A DNA stretch of 64,000 nucleotides from DASPWW01 sp963841715 (GCA_963841715.1 CAWJDP010000004.1:186001-250000), one strand, 5' to 3'. Shown: positions 25,720-34,604, numbered from the stretch's first letter. Notes: generated from the letters alone by a model not told the origin. Program-made: numbers and translations.

Positions 25720-26472
25720 ATGCCCGCCCAGGCCTACGCCGGAAAGCCGTGCGTGTGCCAGCTCCGCAAGGGGATCTGCGACCAGTCATGCGTGCGCGGA
25801 ATGCTCGAGACCCCCCTGTACATGGCGTGCCTGATCCTCAGGGACCGCCCCTGCCTCGTCGTCGGCGGCGGCGAGGTCGGGCTCGAGAAGGTCGACGGCC
25901 TGCTCGCGTGCGGCGCCGCGGTCACCCTCGTCGCCCCCGACGCCGTCGATCAGCTCGGCGACTACGCGCGCGAGGGATCGATCGCCTGGGAGCGGCGCGA
26001 ATACCTCCCTTCCGATGTCGAGCGCACATTCCTCGCGATCGCGGCGACGAGCGACACCGACGTCAACATCGCCGTCCACGCCGACGCCGAGGCGCGGGCG
26101 ATGCTCGTCAACGTCGTCGACGTGCCGCCGCTCTGCAACTTCATCCTCCCCGCGATCGTGCGCACGGGGCCGCTTGCGATCGCAATCTCGACCGCCGGCG
26201 CCTCGCCCGCGCTCGCGAAGCGGATGAAGCGCGAGATCGCCGAGCTGTTCGGCGACGAGTACGCCCGTCTGGCCGTGATCCTGAACGAGGAGCGCGGCTG
26301 GGCGAAGGGCACGCTGCCGACCTACCAGGACCGCAAGCTGTTCTTCGAGTCGATCGTCAACGGCGAGCCCGACCCGGTCGAGCTCCTCCGCTCCGACCGA
26401 GAGGACGAGCTGTTCGAGCTCATCTCCGCGGCGAGGGAGTCACACAGCGAGCGGGCCAGGACGACGGCGTAG
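25720..26472 (+). CDS. Precorrin-2 dehydrogenase / sirohydrochlorin ferrochelatase-like (CysG N-terminal/Met8 type)
   Basis: NAD-dependent oxidation of precorrin-2 to sirohydrochlorin on the way to siroheme. The Rossmann motif LVVGGGEVGLEKVDGLL, the conserved FLAIAATSDTDVN segment, and LVNVVDVPPLCNFILPAIV with ISTAGASPALAKRMKREI are characteristic. The core domain begins at MLETPLYMACLILRDRPCL, so an ATG at 25801 would give a 223-residue protein of normal form. The upstream ATG at 25720 adds 27 residues with a compact Cys cluster (CVCQLRKGICDQSC). Neither ATG has a good SD. No other heme or sulfite genes are adjacent. Confidence 0.83.
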   Translation: MPAQAYAGKPCVCQLRKGICDQSCVRGMLETPLYMACLILRDRPCLVVGGGEVGLEKVDGLLACGAAVTLVAPDAVDQLGDYAREGSIAWERREYLPSDVERTFLAIAATSDTDVNIAVHADAEARAMLVNVVDVPPLCNFILPAIVRTGPLAIAISTAGASPALAKRMKREIAELFGDEYARLAVILNEERGWAKGTLPTYQDRKLFFESIVNGEPDPVELLRSDREDELFELISAARESHSERARTTA

Positions 26473-26542
26473 GCGCAGGTCCGTCTCACTCTCGGTCGCG
26501 ACCGCCACCGGTTGTCCGAGATTGGAGGGCTAACCTCCTCGT

Positions 26543-26773
26543 ATGGAGCGTGCCGCCTGGACCGACGAGCGCCTCGATGACCTCGCGCGTCGGATGGACG
26601 CGGGGTTCGAGCGCGTCGACGCGGACATCCGCGAGCTTTGGGCGGAGTTGCGCACAACTCGCGAGGAGCTCCGGGCCGACATCGGCGAACTCCGCAGCCT
26701 CACGCTCCGCTTCGGCGGCGGGCTGATCGCGGGCATCGCGGCGGTCTTGGTCACCGTGCTCGCGCACGGCTAG
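26543..26773 (+). CDS. Small coiled-coil protein with C-terminal membrane helix
   Basis: 76 residues: a charged heptad-type helix (LDDLARRMDAGFERVDADIRELWAELRT, split over residues 11-45) followed by one hydrophobic segment LIAGIAAVLVTVLAHG at the end. This tail-anchored coiled-coil form recurs in related actinobacterial genomes as unassigned small genes. An inverted repeat GGAGG/CCTCC at 26524-26538 encloses the only SD-like sequence, which would be hidden in a hairpin. No known function. Confidence 0.6.
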   Translation: MERAAWTDERLDDLARRMDAGFERVDADIRELWAELRTTREELRADIGELRSLTLRFGGGLIAGIAAVLVTVLAHG

Positions 26774-26782
26774 CGCCGCGGG

Positions 26783-27526
26783 TCAGCCCGCGGGCAGCGC
26801 GTAGAGCGCGACCGCCGCGAAGTGCGCCGCGATCGCGGCGAGCACGAAGACGTGGAAGACCTCGTGGTAGCCGAACACGGCCGGGTTCGGGTCCGGCCGC
26901 TGGCGCGCGTAGACGACGGCGCCCGCGGTGTACAGCGCGCCGCCGACGGCGATCAGGATCCCGGCGCCGATCCCCGCGTCGAGAACGATCGCGGGGAAGC
27001 CGATCGCGCCGATCCAGCCGACCGCGAGGTAGACGAGCACGCTGACCCACTTCGGAGCCTCGACCCAGACCAGCTCGACGACGATTCCCGCCGCGGCGCC
27101 CGCCCAGACCGCGATCAGGATCGCCTCGCCGAGCGCGCCGCCGAGCACGAGCGCGGCGAACGGCGTAGTCGTGCCCGCGATCAGCAGGAAGATCATAGAG
27201 TGGTCGAGGCGGCGCATCCAGCGGCGGATCTCCGGCCGTCGCCAGTTGACGCGGTGATATAGAGCGCTCGTCCCGAGCAGGGCCGAGAGCGAGAACGCGT
27301 AGATCACCGCGACGAGCGTCGCGGTGCCGGCGGGGGCGGCGATCACGAGCGCGCCGCCCGCGGCGAGCGAGATGAAGAACGCCCACTCGTGCGAGACGCC
27401 GCGCAGGCGCGGCTTCTGGCGCTCGATGAACTCGGCCGCGCTCTCGCGCGCGTCGGCGACCCGCTCGGCGGCGGCGTCGCGGGCCCCGGCCACCCGGTCC
27501 GCGGCCGCTTCGATCCGCTCATTCAC
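26783..27526 (-). CDS. Hemolysin III / TrhA-family membrane protein
   Basis: 247 residues from GTG at 27526. A 45-residue Ala/Arg/Glu-rich helix precedes the seven-helix body. Family signatures are HEWAFFISLAAGGALVIAA, the zinc-site-like SALYHRVNW, RRLDHSMIFLLIAGTTTPF and the C-terminal GYHEVFHVFVLAAIAAHF, where Asp/His residues of the PAQR/hemolysin III superfamily bind metal. The family is linked to membrane homeostasis; the name hemolysin does not imply toxicity. It is divergent from nrdR with the NrdR box between. Confidence 0.87.
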   Translation of the reverse strand: MNERIEAAADRVAGARDAAAERVADARESAAEFIERQKPRLRGVSHEWAFFISLAAGGALVIAAPAGTATLVAVIYAFSLSALLGTSALYHRVNWRRPEIRRWMRRLDHSMIFLLIAGTTTPFAALVLGGALGEAILIAVWAGAAAGIVVELVWVEAPKWVSVLVYLAVGWIGAIGFPAIVLDAGIGAGILIAVGGALYTAGAVVYARQRPDPNPAVFGYHEVFHVFVLAAIAAHFAAVALYALPAG

Positions 27527-27587
27527 AGGGGCGAGCGTAACCGAGCGGGCGGGCGCGAGTGTGGGATCGCCCACGTTGAGCGTGCCA

Positions 27588-27603
27588 ACGCCACATATAG
27601 CGT
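27588..27603 (+). promoter_or_regulatory. NrdR box upstream of nrdR-nrdJ
   Basis: ACGCCACATATAGCGT agrees closely with the NrdR recognition consensus ACACwATATATwGTGT and lies within a longer dyad (GTGCCA at 27582-27587 and TGGCAC at 27603-27608). It is 35-60 bases upstream of nrdR. Only one clear box is seen; NrdR usually binds two tandem boxes, and the imperfect dyad GTGGGATCGCCCAC at 27561-27574 is the only candidate partner. Confidence 0.7.
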
Positions 27604-27637
27604 GGCACCAGGACCCGCAAACACCATCGTTAGTAGA

Positions 27638-28156
27638 ATGGTCGCCGTGAACTGTCCCAGCTGCAGCGGTCCCAGCCACGTGCTCGAGAGCCGTCCCGCC
27701 GAGGACGGCGACGCGGTGCGGCGGCGGCGCGAGTGCGAGCACTGCGGCGAGCGGTTCACGACCTACGAGCGCCGCGCGCCCGAGCCGGTGTTCGTCCGCA
27801 AGCGCAGCGGCGAGCGCCAGCCGTTCGAGCGCGCGAAGCTCCGCGCCGCGCTCGCGCGCGCCGCGCACAAGCGCCCCGTCTCCAGCGAGCGGATCGACGC
27901 GATCGTGCGCCGCGTCGAGCACGAGGCGGGCAGCTCGGGCGAGCTCGGTGCGGCGCGGATCGGCGAGCTGTGCATGGCGGAGCTGCGCGAGCTCGACGTC
28001 GGCGCCTACCTTCAGTACGCGGGAACCCTCGCCGAGCCGGCGGCCGCAATTTCCGGGGGTTCCGGCATCCACGCCCTCGGTGGTTCTGTCCGCGCCGCGA
28101 GAAAGGATGCGGAGTTACCCGCTAAGGCTGCTTCCAGGAGAGGGACAGATGAGTAA
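27638..28156 (+). CDS. nrdR: Transcriptional repressor NrdR
   Basis: ATP/dATP-sensing repressor of ribonucleotide reductase genes. The N-terminal zinc ribbon is complete: two Cys pairs in NCPSCSG and CEHCGERFTTYER, followed by the ATP-cone domain (VFVRKRSGERQPFERAKLRAAL and RIGELCMAELRELD). A GTG at 27647 is an alternative start and matches the family's typical beginning. The C terminus diverges after the ATP cone: AYLQYAGTLAEPAAAISG instead of the usual VAYVRFASVYR-type helix, plus a 35-residue extension. Its stop overlaps the nrdJ start by 8 bases, so repressor and reductase are translationally coupled and probably autoregulated through the NrdR box. Confidence 0.9.
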   Translation: MVAVNCPSCSGPSHVLESRPAEDGDAVRRRRECEHCGERFTTYERRAPEPVFVRKRSGERQPFERAKLRAALARAAHKRPVSSERIDAIVRRVEHEAGSSGELGAARIGELCMAELRELDVGAYLQYAGTLAEPAAAISGGSGIHALGGSVRAARKDAELPAKAASRRGTDE

Positions 28157-30983
28157 AACCGCTGCAAAGAACGCAAAGGCCCGGACGCTCGGGCTGACGG
28201 TGGAGCGCCGCTTCACGACCCCCGGCGCCGACCCCTTCGACGAGGTCGCCTGGGAGCTCCGAGACGCCGTGATCGGCGACCCCGAGAGCCCCGCGTTCGA
28301 GCAGCGCGAGGTCGAGTTCCCGACCTCGTGGTCGCAGAACGCGACCAACATCGTCGCCCAGAAGTACTTCCGCGGCCGGCCCGGGACGCCGGAGCGCGAG
28401 CGCTCGGTGAAGCAGATGATCGGCCGCGTCGCGGGGCGCATCGCTGCGGCGGGGCGCGACGGCGGCTACTTCGCGAGCGACGAGGACGCGGAGGCGTTCG
28501 AGGCCGAGCTCACGCACATCCTCCTGCACCAGATGGCGGCCTTCAACAGCCCGGTGTGGTTCAACATCGGCTGGCGCAGGCCCGGCGAGGAGCAGGCGTC
28601 GGCGTGCTTCATCCTCTCGGTCGAGGACGACATGGAGTCGATCCTTTCCTGGAACACCAAGGAGGGGATCATCTTCAAGGGCGGCTCGGGCTCGGGGATC
28701 AACCTGTCGAAGATCCGCGGCTCTATGGAGCCGCTGTCGAAGGGCGGGATCGCCTCCGGCCCGGTCAGCTTCATGCGCGGCGCCGACTCCTGGGCGGGCG
28801 CCATCAAGTCCGGCGGCGGCACCCGCCGCGCGGCGAAGATGGTCGTCCTCGACGTCGACCATCCCGACGTCGAGGACTTCATCTGGTGCAAGGCGCGCGA
28901 GGAGCGCAAGGCCGAGGCGCTGAAGCGGGCCGGCTTCGACATGCGCCTCGACTCCGAGGCGTTCGCCTCGGTCCAGTACCAGAACGCGAACAACTCGGTC
29001 CGCGTCACCGACGAGTTCATGCAGGCCGTCGCCGACGACGCCGACTGGGACCTCCTCGCGCGCACCGACGGGCGCGCGATCAAGACCGTGAAGGCGCGCG
29101 AGCTGATGAACCAGATCGCCGACGCGGCGTGGCGCTGCGCCGATCCCGGCGTCCAGTACGACACGACGATCAACCGCTGGCACACCGACCCGAACACGGG
29201 GCCGATCACCGCGTCGAATCCGTGCTCCGAATACATGAGCATCGACGACTCGGCATGCAACCTGGCGTCGCTCAACCTGATGAAGTTCCGCCGCGAGGGC
29301 GGGCGCTTCGACGTCGACGACTTCCGCCACGCGGTCGACGTCGTCTTCCTCGCGCAGGAGATCATCGTCGGGTTCTCGAGCTATCCGACCGAGGAGATCA
29401 CCGCGAACGCGCGCGCGTTCCGCCAGCTCGGGCTCGGGTACGCGAACCTCGGCGCGCTCTTGATGTCGGACGGGATCCCGTACGACTCCGAGGAGGGCCG
29501 CGCGGTCGCCGGCGCGATCACGGCGCTGATGACCGGGCGCGGGTACCGCAAGTCGGCAGAGGTCGCCGCGGCGCTGGGGCCTTACGACGGCTACGAGGCC
29601 AACCGCGAGCCGCACAACGACGTCATGCGAATGCACCGCGACGCGTCGTATGAGATCGCCGACGAGCTCGTCGAGGAGGCGCTGATCGGCGCCGCGCGCG
29701 AGGCGTGGGAGGAGGCCGTCGAGCTCGGCGAGGAGCACGGCTACCGCAACGCCCAGGCGACTGTGCTCGCCCCGACCGGGACGATCTCGTTCCTGATGGA
29801 CTGCGACACGACCGGGATCGAGCCCGACTTCTCGCTCGTGAAGTTCAAGGAGCTCGTCGGCGGCGGCCAGATGACGATCATCAACCGCTCGGTGCCGCTG
29901 GCGCTGGGCACGCTCGGCTACTCGGATCCCGAGATCGAGCAGATCGAGGCCCACATCGCCGAGCGGCAGACGATCATCGGCGCGCCGGGGCTGAAGGACG
30001 AGCACCTGCCGGTGTTCGATGTCGCGGTCGGCGAGCGGGCGATCTCACACACCGGCCACATCAAGATGATGGCCGCGGCGCAGCCGTTCATCTCCGGGGC
30101 GATCTCGAAGACGGTCAACCTGCCCGAGTCGGCGAGCGTCGAGGACATCGCCGACGCCTACGAGCAGGGCCACCGGCTGGGGCTGAAGGCGCTCGCGATC
30201 TACCGCGACGGCTCGAAGACCGCGCAGGCGCTGAAGACCGACGCCGGCGAGGGCAAGGACGAGCCGACGGAGGCCGCGGCGCATCCGGGTGAGACCGCGG
30301 CGCGCCCGGAGCGGCGGAAGATGCCGCGCGAGCGCGAGTCGCTCACGCACAAGTTCTCGATCGCCGGACACGAGGGCTACATCACGGCCGGCAAGTACGA
30401 GGACGGGAGCGTCGGCGAGATCTTCCTCACCGACATCGGGAAGGAGGGCTCGACGCTGCGCGGGATGATGAACGCGTTCGCGACCGCGATCTCGATCGGG
30501 CTCCAGTACGGCGTGCCTCTGGAGACGTTCGTGAAGAAGTTCAGCTACATGCGCTTCGACCCCGAGGGAATCACGAAGAACCCGGAGATCCCGTTCGCGA
30601 AGTCGATGCCGGACTACATCATGCGCTGGCTCGCGAGCCGGTTCGTCGATGACCTCGAGATGCTCGAGGACCTCGGCATTCTCACCCCCGAGATCCGCGC
30701 CCGCAAGGAGGCGCAGCAGTCGCTCTTCGCGGGCGAGAGCAACGGCTCGGGCAACGGCGAGAGCGGTGGCAGCGGCGGCAACGGACATACGAACGGCGGC
30801 GAGGGGCCCGCAACGGACGCGGTCGCGCCGACCGAGGCGATGACGGACACGCCGCCCGTCGTCCCGGCGAAGATGAAGGGCCTCGACCTCGGCCCCGCCT
30901 GCGAGCAGTGCGGCGGGATGATGCAGCGCACCGGCTCGTGCTACACCTGCTCGAGCTGCGGCGCCAACACCGGCTGCGGATAG
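28149..30983 (+). CDS. nrdJ: Vitamin B12-dependent ribonucleoside-diphosphate reductase (class II)
   Basis: Adenosylcobalamin-dependent reduction of ribonucleotides to deoxyribonucleotides. 944 residues from the ATG at 28149. Landmarks: AFNSPVWFNIGWRRPGEEQ, the first redox Cys in ASACFILSVEDD, the finger-loop region NPCSEYMSIDDSACNLASL (active-site Cys), PTGTISFLMDCDTTGIEPD, and a TSCPD-like C-terminal domain (HKFSIAGHEGYITAGKYEDG). The extreme C terminus has a Cys-rich tail (CEQCGGMMQRTGSCYTC, then CGANTGCG) that delivers reducing equivalents. A low-complexity Gly/Ser/Asn linker precedes the tail. Because it needs B12, cobalamin uptake or synthesis is required in this organism. Confidence 0.96.
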   Translation: MSKTAAKNAKARTLGLTVERRFTTPGADPFDEVAWELRDAVIGDPESPAFEQREVEFPTSWSQNATNIVAQKYFRGRPGTPERERSVKQMIGRVAGRIAAAGRDGGYFASDEDAEAFEAELTHILLHQMAAFNSPVWFNIGWRRPGEEQASACFILSVEDDMESILSWNTKEGIIFKGGSGSGINLSKIRGSMEPLSKGGIASGPVSFMRGADSWAGAIKSGGGTRRAAKMVVLDVDHPDVEDFIWCKAREERKAEALKRAGFDMRLDSEAFASVQYQNANNSVRVTDEFMQAVADDADWDLLARTDGRAIKTVKARELMNQIADAAWRCADPGVQYDTTINRWHTDPNTGPITASNPCSEYMSIDDSACNLASLNLMKFRREGGRFDVDDFRHAVDVVFLAQEIIVGFSSYPTEEITANARAFRQLGLGYANLGALLMSDGIPYDSEEGRAVAGAITALMTGRGYRKSAEVAAALGPYDGYEANREPHNDVMRMHRDASYEIADELVEEALIGAAREAWEEAVELGEEHGYRNAQATVLAPTGTISFLMDCDTTGIEPDFSLVKFKELVGGGQMTIINRSVPLALGTLGYSDPEIEQIEAHIAERQTIIGAPGLKDEHLPVFDVAVGERAISHTGHIKMMAAAQPFISGAISKTVNLPESASVEDIADAYEQGHRLGLKALAIYRDGSKTAQALKTDAGEGKDEPTEAAAHPGETAARPERRKMPRERESLTHKFSIAGHEGYITAGKYEDGSVGEIFLTDIGKEGSTLRGMMNAFATAISIGLQYGVPLETFVKKFSYMRFDPEGITKNPEIPFAKSMPDYIMRWLASRFVDDLEMLEDLGILTPEIRARKEAQQSLFAGESNGSGNGESGGSGGNGHTNGGEGPATDAVAPTEAMTDTPPVVPAKMKGLDLGPACEQCGGMMQRTGSCYTCSSCGANTGCG

Positions 30984-31083
30984 CTGAAGGTGGAAGGGCA
31001 CCCACCGGCAGGGACCGGCTGACACCCCGGCCCCGCGGTGGTAAGGTCGCTTCTCCGCTGAGTGTAAGGAAAGGAAACGGGCC

Positions 31084-32543
31084 ATGGCACAGGCTAGGGC
31101 TCGGGGGACGGGAAGGCTTCGCGCGGCGACGCTCGCCGTGACCGTCGCGGCGCTGCTCTGCCCCGGCGTGGCGCGCGCCGCCGACAGCGTCTACTGGACG
31201 AACACCAGCTCCCCCGGGGCGATCCGGGTCGGGCCGCTCGCGGGCTCGAGCGCGGGTCCGGCCGAGGACTTTCTCATGGGCCAGGAAAACCCGACCGGCG
31301 TCGCGATCGACCCCGCGGCGGGGAGGGTCTACTGGGCGAACGCCGGCAACTCGCCGAACTCCGGCGCGATCCGGTTCGCGAACCTCGACGGCTCGGGATC
31401 CCCCCACGACCTGTCCACGGGCGAGAGCAACCCGCGCGGCGTCGCGATCGACCCCGCGGCGGGGAAGATCTACTGGGCGAGCCAAGCCTCGGGCGGGATC
31501 CGGGTCGGAAACCTCGACGGCAGCGGATCGGCGGCGGACCTGTTCACGGGCGAGAGCTTCCCGCACGGCGTCGCGATCGACCCCGCGGCGGGGAAGATCT
31601 ACTGGTCGAACGTCGGCAGCGGTGCGATCCGGGTCGGGAACCTCGACGGCTCGGGCTCCCCCCACGACCTGTTCACGGGCGAGACCGGCCTGGGCGGCGT
31701 AGCAATCGACCCCGCGGCGGGGAGGATCTACTGGGCGGTCAACGACTCGAGCAGAATCCGGGTCGGGAACCTCGACGGCTCGGGCTCCCCCCACGACCTG
31801 TTCACGGGCGAGCCCGAACCGGAGGGCGTCGCGATCGACCCCGCGGCGGGGAGAATCTACTGGGCAGACAGCACCAGCCCCGGCGCGATCCGGGTCGGGA
31901 ACCTCGACGGCTCGGGCTCCCCGCAGGACCTGTTCGCGGGCGAAAGCACGTCCCTTGCGTTCCTGGCCCTGCTGCGCTCCCCGCGCCCGCGGGCGCGCCG
32001 GAGGTCTCGGGCGGCGGCGCGGTCGGCGAGCAGCTCGCGTGCAGCGAGGCGCAGTGGGCGCCGAACCTGCTCGGCGCCTTCCTGTACCGCGCCCCGCGCA
32101 GCGTCGCCCACCGGTGGCAGAAGGACGGAGCCGACGTCGCGGGCGCCGATCAGGCGAGCTTCACCCCGAGCTCGGTCGGCCTCTACACATGCAAGGAGAC
32201 GGCCTCCAACCACGCCGGCTCGGCCTCGCAGACGAGCGAGCCGTTGGCGCAGTTCGCCGTCGCGAAGCGAAAGCGCGAGCGGCGAAAGGGCACCGTGAAG
32301 CTCACGGTCGAGGTCCCCGGCCCCGGCCACCTCGTGATCTCGGGCGACAAGGTGCGCTCGCGCAGCAAGTGGCCGCGCGGGCAGGGCGATACGAAGGTGA
32401 ATGCCGGAATTCGGGCGCGCGGCAAAGCGAAGCGCACCCTGAAGCGAAGGGGCAGGGTCAAGGTCTCGGTCGAGCTCGCGTTCACCCCCGACGGCGGGAC
32501 GCAGAGCGAGCAGGGCGAGAAGCTGAAGCTGAAGAAGAGGTGA
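31084..32543 (+). CDS. Secreted six-bladed YWTD-type propeller protein, with frameshift
   Basis: A signal peptide (LAVTVAALLCPGVARAA) precedes six repeats of about 43 residues, each with the LDL-receptor-like core GVAIDPAAGKIYWA and RVGNLDGSGSPHDLFTGE. After the sixth repeat, around 31975, the frame shifts: the -1 frame continues naturally as an Ig-like segment (APEVSGGGAVGEQLACSEAQ, HRWQKDGADVAGADQASF) and ends with a basic module (VKVSVELAFTPDGGT to KLKLKKR) at 32543. A missing C in the CCCC run at 31978-31981 would explain it. Without correction the protein would end with 100 residues of Arg-rich nonsense at 32298. The repeats are also near-identical in DNA. Confidence 0.75.
31297..31950 (+). 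repeat. Tandem DNA repeat encoding propeller blades
   Basis: Five consecutive units of about 120-141 bases share long identical stretches such as GTCGCGATCGACCCCGCGG and CGGGTCGGGAACCTCGACGG. The last three units are the most alike, which suggests recent amplification or homogenisation by recombination. Confidence 0.8.
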
Positions 32544-33058
32544 GGGGTGCGCCGCCCCGGCGCTACCGCGTCCGGCGCACGAGCTTTCGCTGTCCACCCG
32601 CTGATCCTTCAATGTCCACAGCCGCGCGAGTCGGATCCAGGAGCTCGAGGACCACATTCGCGTGCCTCCCTATCGAGGTCGCGCACCACGGCCTGGAACA
32701 CCTGGCCAAACCGGGACCGACGGAGGCGGAAGCTCTGCCTCTGGGGTCCGAATGAACGACACCTCCCCCAACGCAGCTTCTGTCGCTTGAGAGGTCTGCG
32801 CTGTGAGCCCCAGCCACCTGAGCCGCCTGTAGGCCGGGGGACAGCGGCGCTGAACTCCCCACGTCGCGACCACTGTCATTTCAGTGACAGTTCACAGATA
32901 GTTGTGAGGTGTCATCGGCGGTTCGGCTGAACGACGGTCGTCGTTCGGTGGAAGGACGCATCGATCGACCCGCTCGCAGCGGGGAGCGAGTGTCCAGACC
33001 GGGCATAGTTCAAGCGAACAGCACCGTGATCGCCGGCTGACACATTCAAGGAGGAGGC
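32544..33058. other. 515-bp gap without a recognisable gene
   Basis: No reading frame here resembles a known protein and composition is slightly less GC-rich, with CA/TG-rich stretches at 32860-32930. The only structured element is the dyad annotated at 32872-32891. The right end carries the SD AAGGAGGAGG for the next gene. Confidence 0.6.
32872..32891. promoter_or_regulatory. 20-bp inverted repeat, possible operator of the FAD oxidoreductase gene
   Basis: ACTGTCA and TGACAGT flank six bases (TTTCAG), and a half-site GTGTCA follows 30 bases on. It lies about 170 bases upstream of the oxidoreductase start in an otherwise featureless gap. No adjacent regulator gene is known to bind it. Confidence 0.4.
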
Positions 33059-34462
33059 TTGATCAGCACCGATTATCTGGTCGTCGGAGCAGGGGCGAGT
33101 GGCCTCGCCTTCGCCGACACACTGGTCGCGGAGGAACCCGATGTCGAGGTCACGCTCGTCGATCGCCGGGCCGGGTCGGGTGGCCACTGGCTCGACGCGT
33201 ACCCCTTCGTTCGCCTACACACGCCTTCGGCGTACTACGGCGTCAACTCACTGCCGCTCGGCGAAGACCGAATTGACCAGTCGGGCGAGAACGCCGGCTT
33301 CTACGAACGAGCAACGGGCGCGGAGGTCCGCGACTACTTCGCCGAGGTGGCGTCCCGCCTGACGCAGACGGGGCGCGTGCGCATCCTGACCGGGCATGAG
33401 CACCTGGGGCCGCGAGAGGAGGGAGCGCAGGTCCGCGACCTGGCCACCGGAGCGCTTCATGACGTCGAGGTGCGCCGCAAGCTGGTCGACGCCCGCTATC
33501 TCGAAGCCTCGATCCCGGCCACTCACGAACCGTCCTTCGATGTTGCGCCGGGTGCCCGCGTCGTGCCCGTCAACGACCTACCGGCCGCCGCACGGTCGGG
33601 GACCCGCTACGCCGTGCTCGGGTCGGGTAAGACGGCGGTCGACGCCTGCACCTGGCTTCTGGACAACGACGTGGCGCCAGATCGGATCCGCTGGGTCCGC
33701 CCACGGGACCATTGGTTTCACCACCGGCGCCACTTCCAGCCGCTGGACCTCGTTGGCGACAACATCGACGGGATCTCCCTCGACGCCGAGGCTGGTGCGG
33801 AGGCGGCGGACGTCGAGGACCTGTTCGATCGCCTGGAAGCATCGGGACGTCTGGTCCGCATCGACCCGTCGGCTCACGCGACGATGTACCGCATCACGAT
33901 GCTCAGCCCCAGCGAGATCGATGCCCTGCGGCAGATCGAGGATGTGGTCAGGCTCGGCCGCGTGCGACGGATCGAGGGCGACCGGATCGTGCTCGAGCAG
34001 GGCGAGACCGACACCGGCCCCGACGTCCTCCACGTCGACTGCACGGCGCTCGGCCTGCGCAACGCAGAAGCGATCCCCGTCTTTCAGCGCGGGCAGATCG
34101 TGCTCCAGCAGGTCAGACAGAACTCCCCGGCGTTCAACGCGGCGCTCATCGCCTTCGTGGAGGCCCACCGCAGCGAGGACGCCGACAAGAATCGGCTCTG
34201 CCCACCCAATCCCTACCCGCGGAGCATTGACGATTGGCCGGGCCTCAGCCGTCGCACGTGGCAGATCGAGCAGCGATGGCAGCGCGAACCGGACGTCGCC
34301 GGCTGGGTGGCCGAGAGTCGGCTCAACCTGCTCCGGGGCCTCCCCGAGCACGCCGCCGACCCACCCGTCAAGGCTGCGATCGAGCGGTTCGTGACCCATG
34401 TCGGGCCCGCGATCGAGCGGATGCGCGAACTCGATCGGCGGCGCTCGCGAGAATCGGGCTGA
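33059..34462 (+). CDS. FAD/NAD(P)-binding oxidoreductase
   Basis: 467 residues from a TTG with a strong SD (AAGGAGGAGG) six bases before it. The N-terminal dinucleotide-binding fold TDYLVVGAGASGLAFADTL with the acidic end VTLVDRR binds FAD; HWLDAYPFVRLHTPSAYYGV resembles the flavin-containing monooxygenase region; a second nucleotide-binding motif RYAVLGSGKTAVDACTW likely binds NAD(P)H. The C-terminal part has no recognisable domain. A monooxygenase or dehydrogenase role is likely; substrate unknown. Codon choice is a little less GC-biased than its neighbours, and it is preceded by an empty 515-bp stretch, so acquisition by transfer is possible. Confidence 0.75.
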   Translation: MISTDYLVVGAGASGLAFADTLVAEEPDVEVTLVDRRAGSGGHWLDAYPFVRLHTPSAYYGVNSLPLGEDRIDQSGENAGFYERATGAEVRDYFAEVASRLTQTGRVRILTGHEHLGPREEGAQVRDLATGALHDVEVRRKLVDARYLEASIPATHEPSFDVAPGARVVPVNDLPAAARSGTRYAVLGSGKTAVDACTWLLDNDVAPDRIRWVRPRDHWFHHRRHFQPLDLVGDNIDGISLDAEAGAEAADVEDLFDRLEASGRLVRIDPSAHATMYRITMLSPSEIDALRQIEDVVRLGRVRRIEGDRIVLEQGETDTGPDVLHVDCTALGLRNAEAIPVFQRGQIVLQQVRQNSPAFNAALIAFVEAHRSEDADKNRLCPPNPYPRSIDDWPGLSRRTWQIEQRWQREPDVAGWVAESRLNLLRGLPEHAADPPVKAAIERFVTHVGPAIERMRELDRRRSRESG

Positions 34463-34604
34463 CCGGATGCGTCTGCCCGACGGTGCCACGGTTTGCGCCA
34501 CATTCGGCTGAGGCGAGCTCCGCTCGGCAGTCACGACCCCACCGTCAACACGCCCCCGCGCGCCGAGAGCCAAGCGCCATGCGGCGGGTGCATCCACTCG
34601 GCCC

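Noticed and set aside
28000..28149. Cobalamin riboswitch before nrdJ
   Set aside because: nrdJ overlaps nrdR and no B12-box-like sequence is found there or upstream of nrdR.
28122..30005. 627-codon minus-strand frame opposite nrdJ
   Set aside because: Complete overlap with an unambiguous class II reductase gene and no recognisable motif.
32547..32930. 127-codon plus-strand frame in the 515-bp gap
   Set aside because: Cys/Arg/His-rich without domain features, broken relative to all other frames, and no SD.
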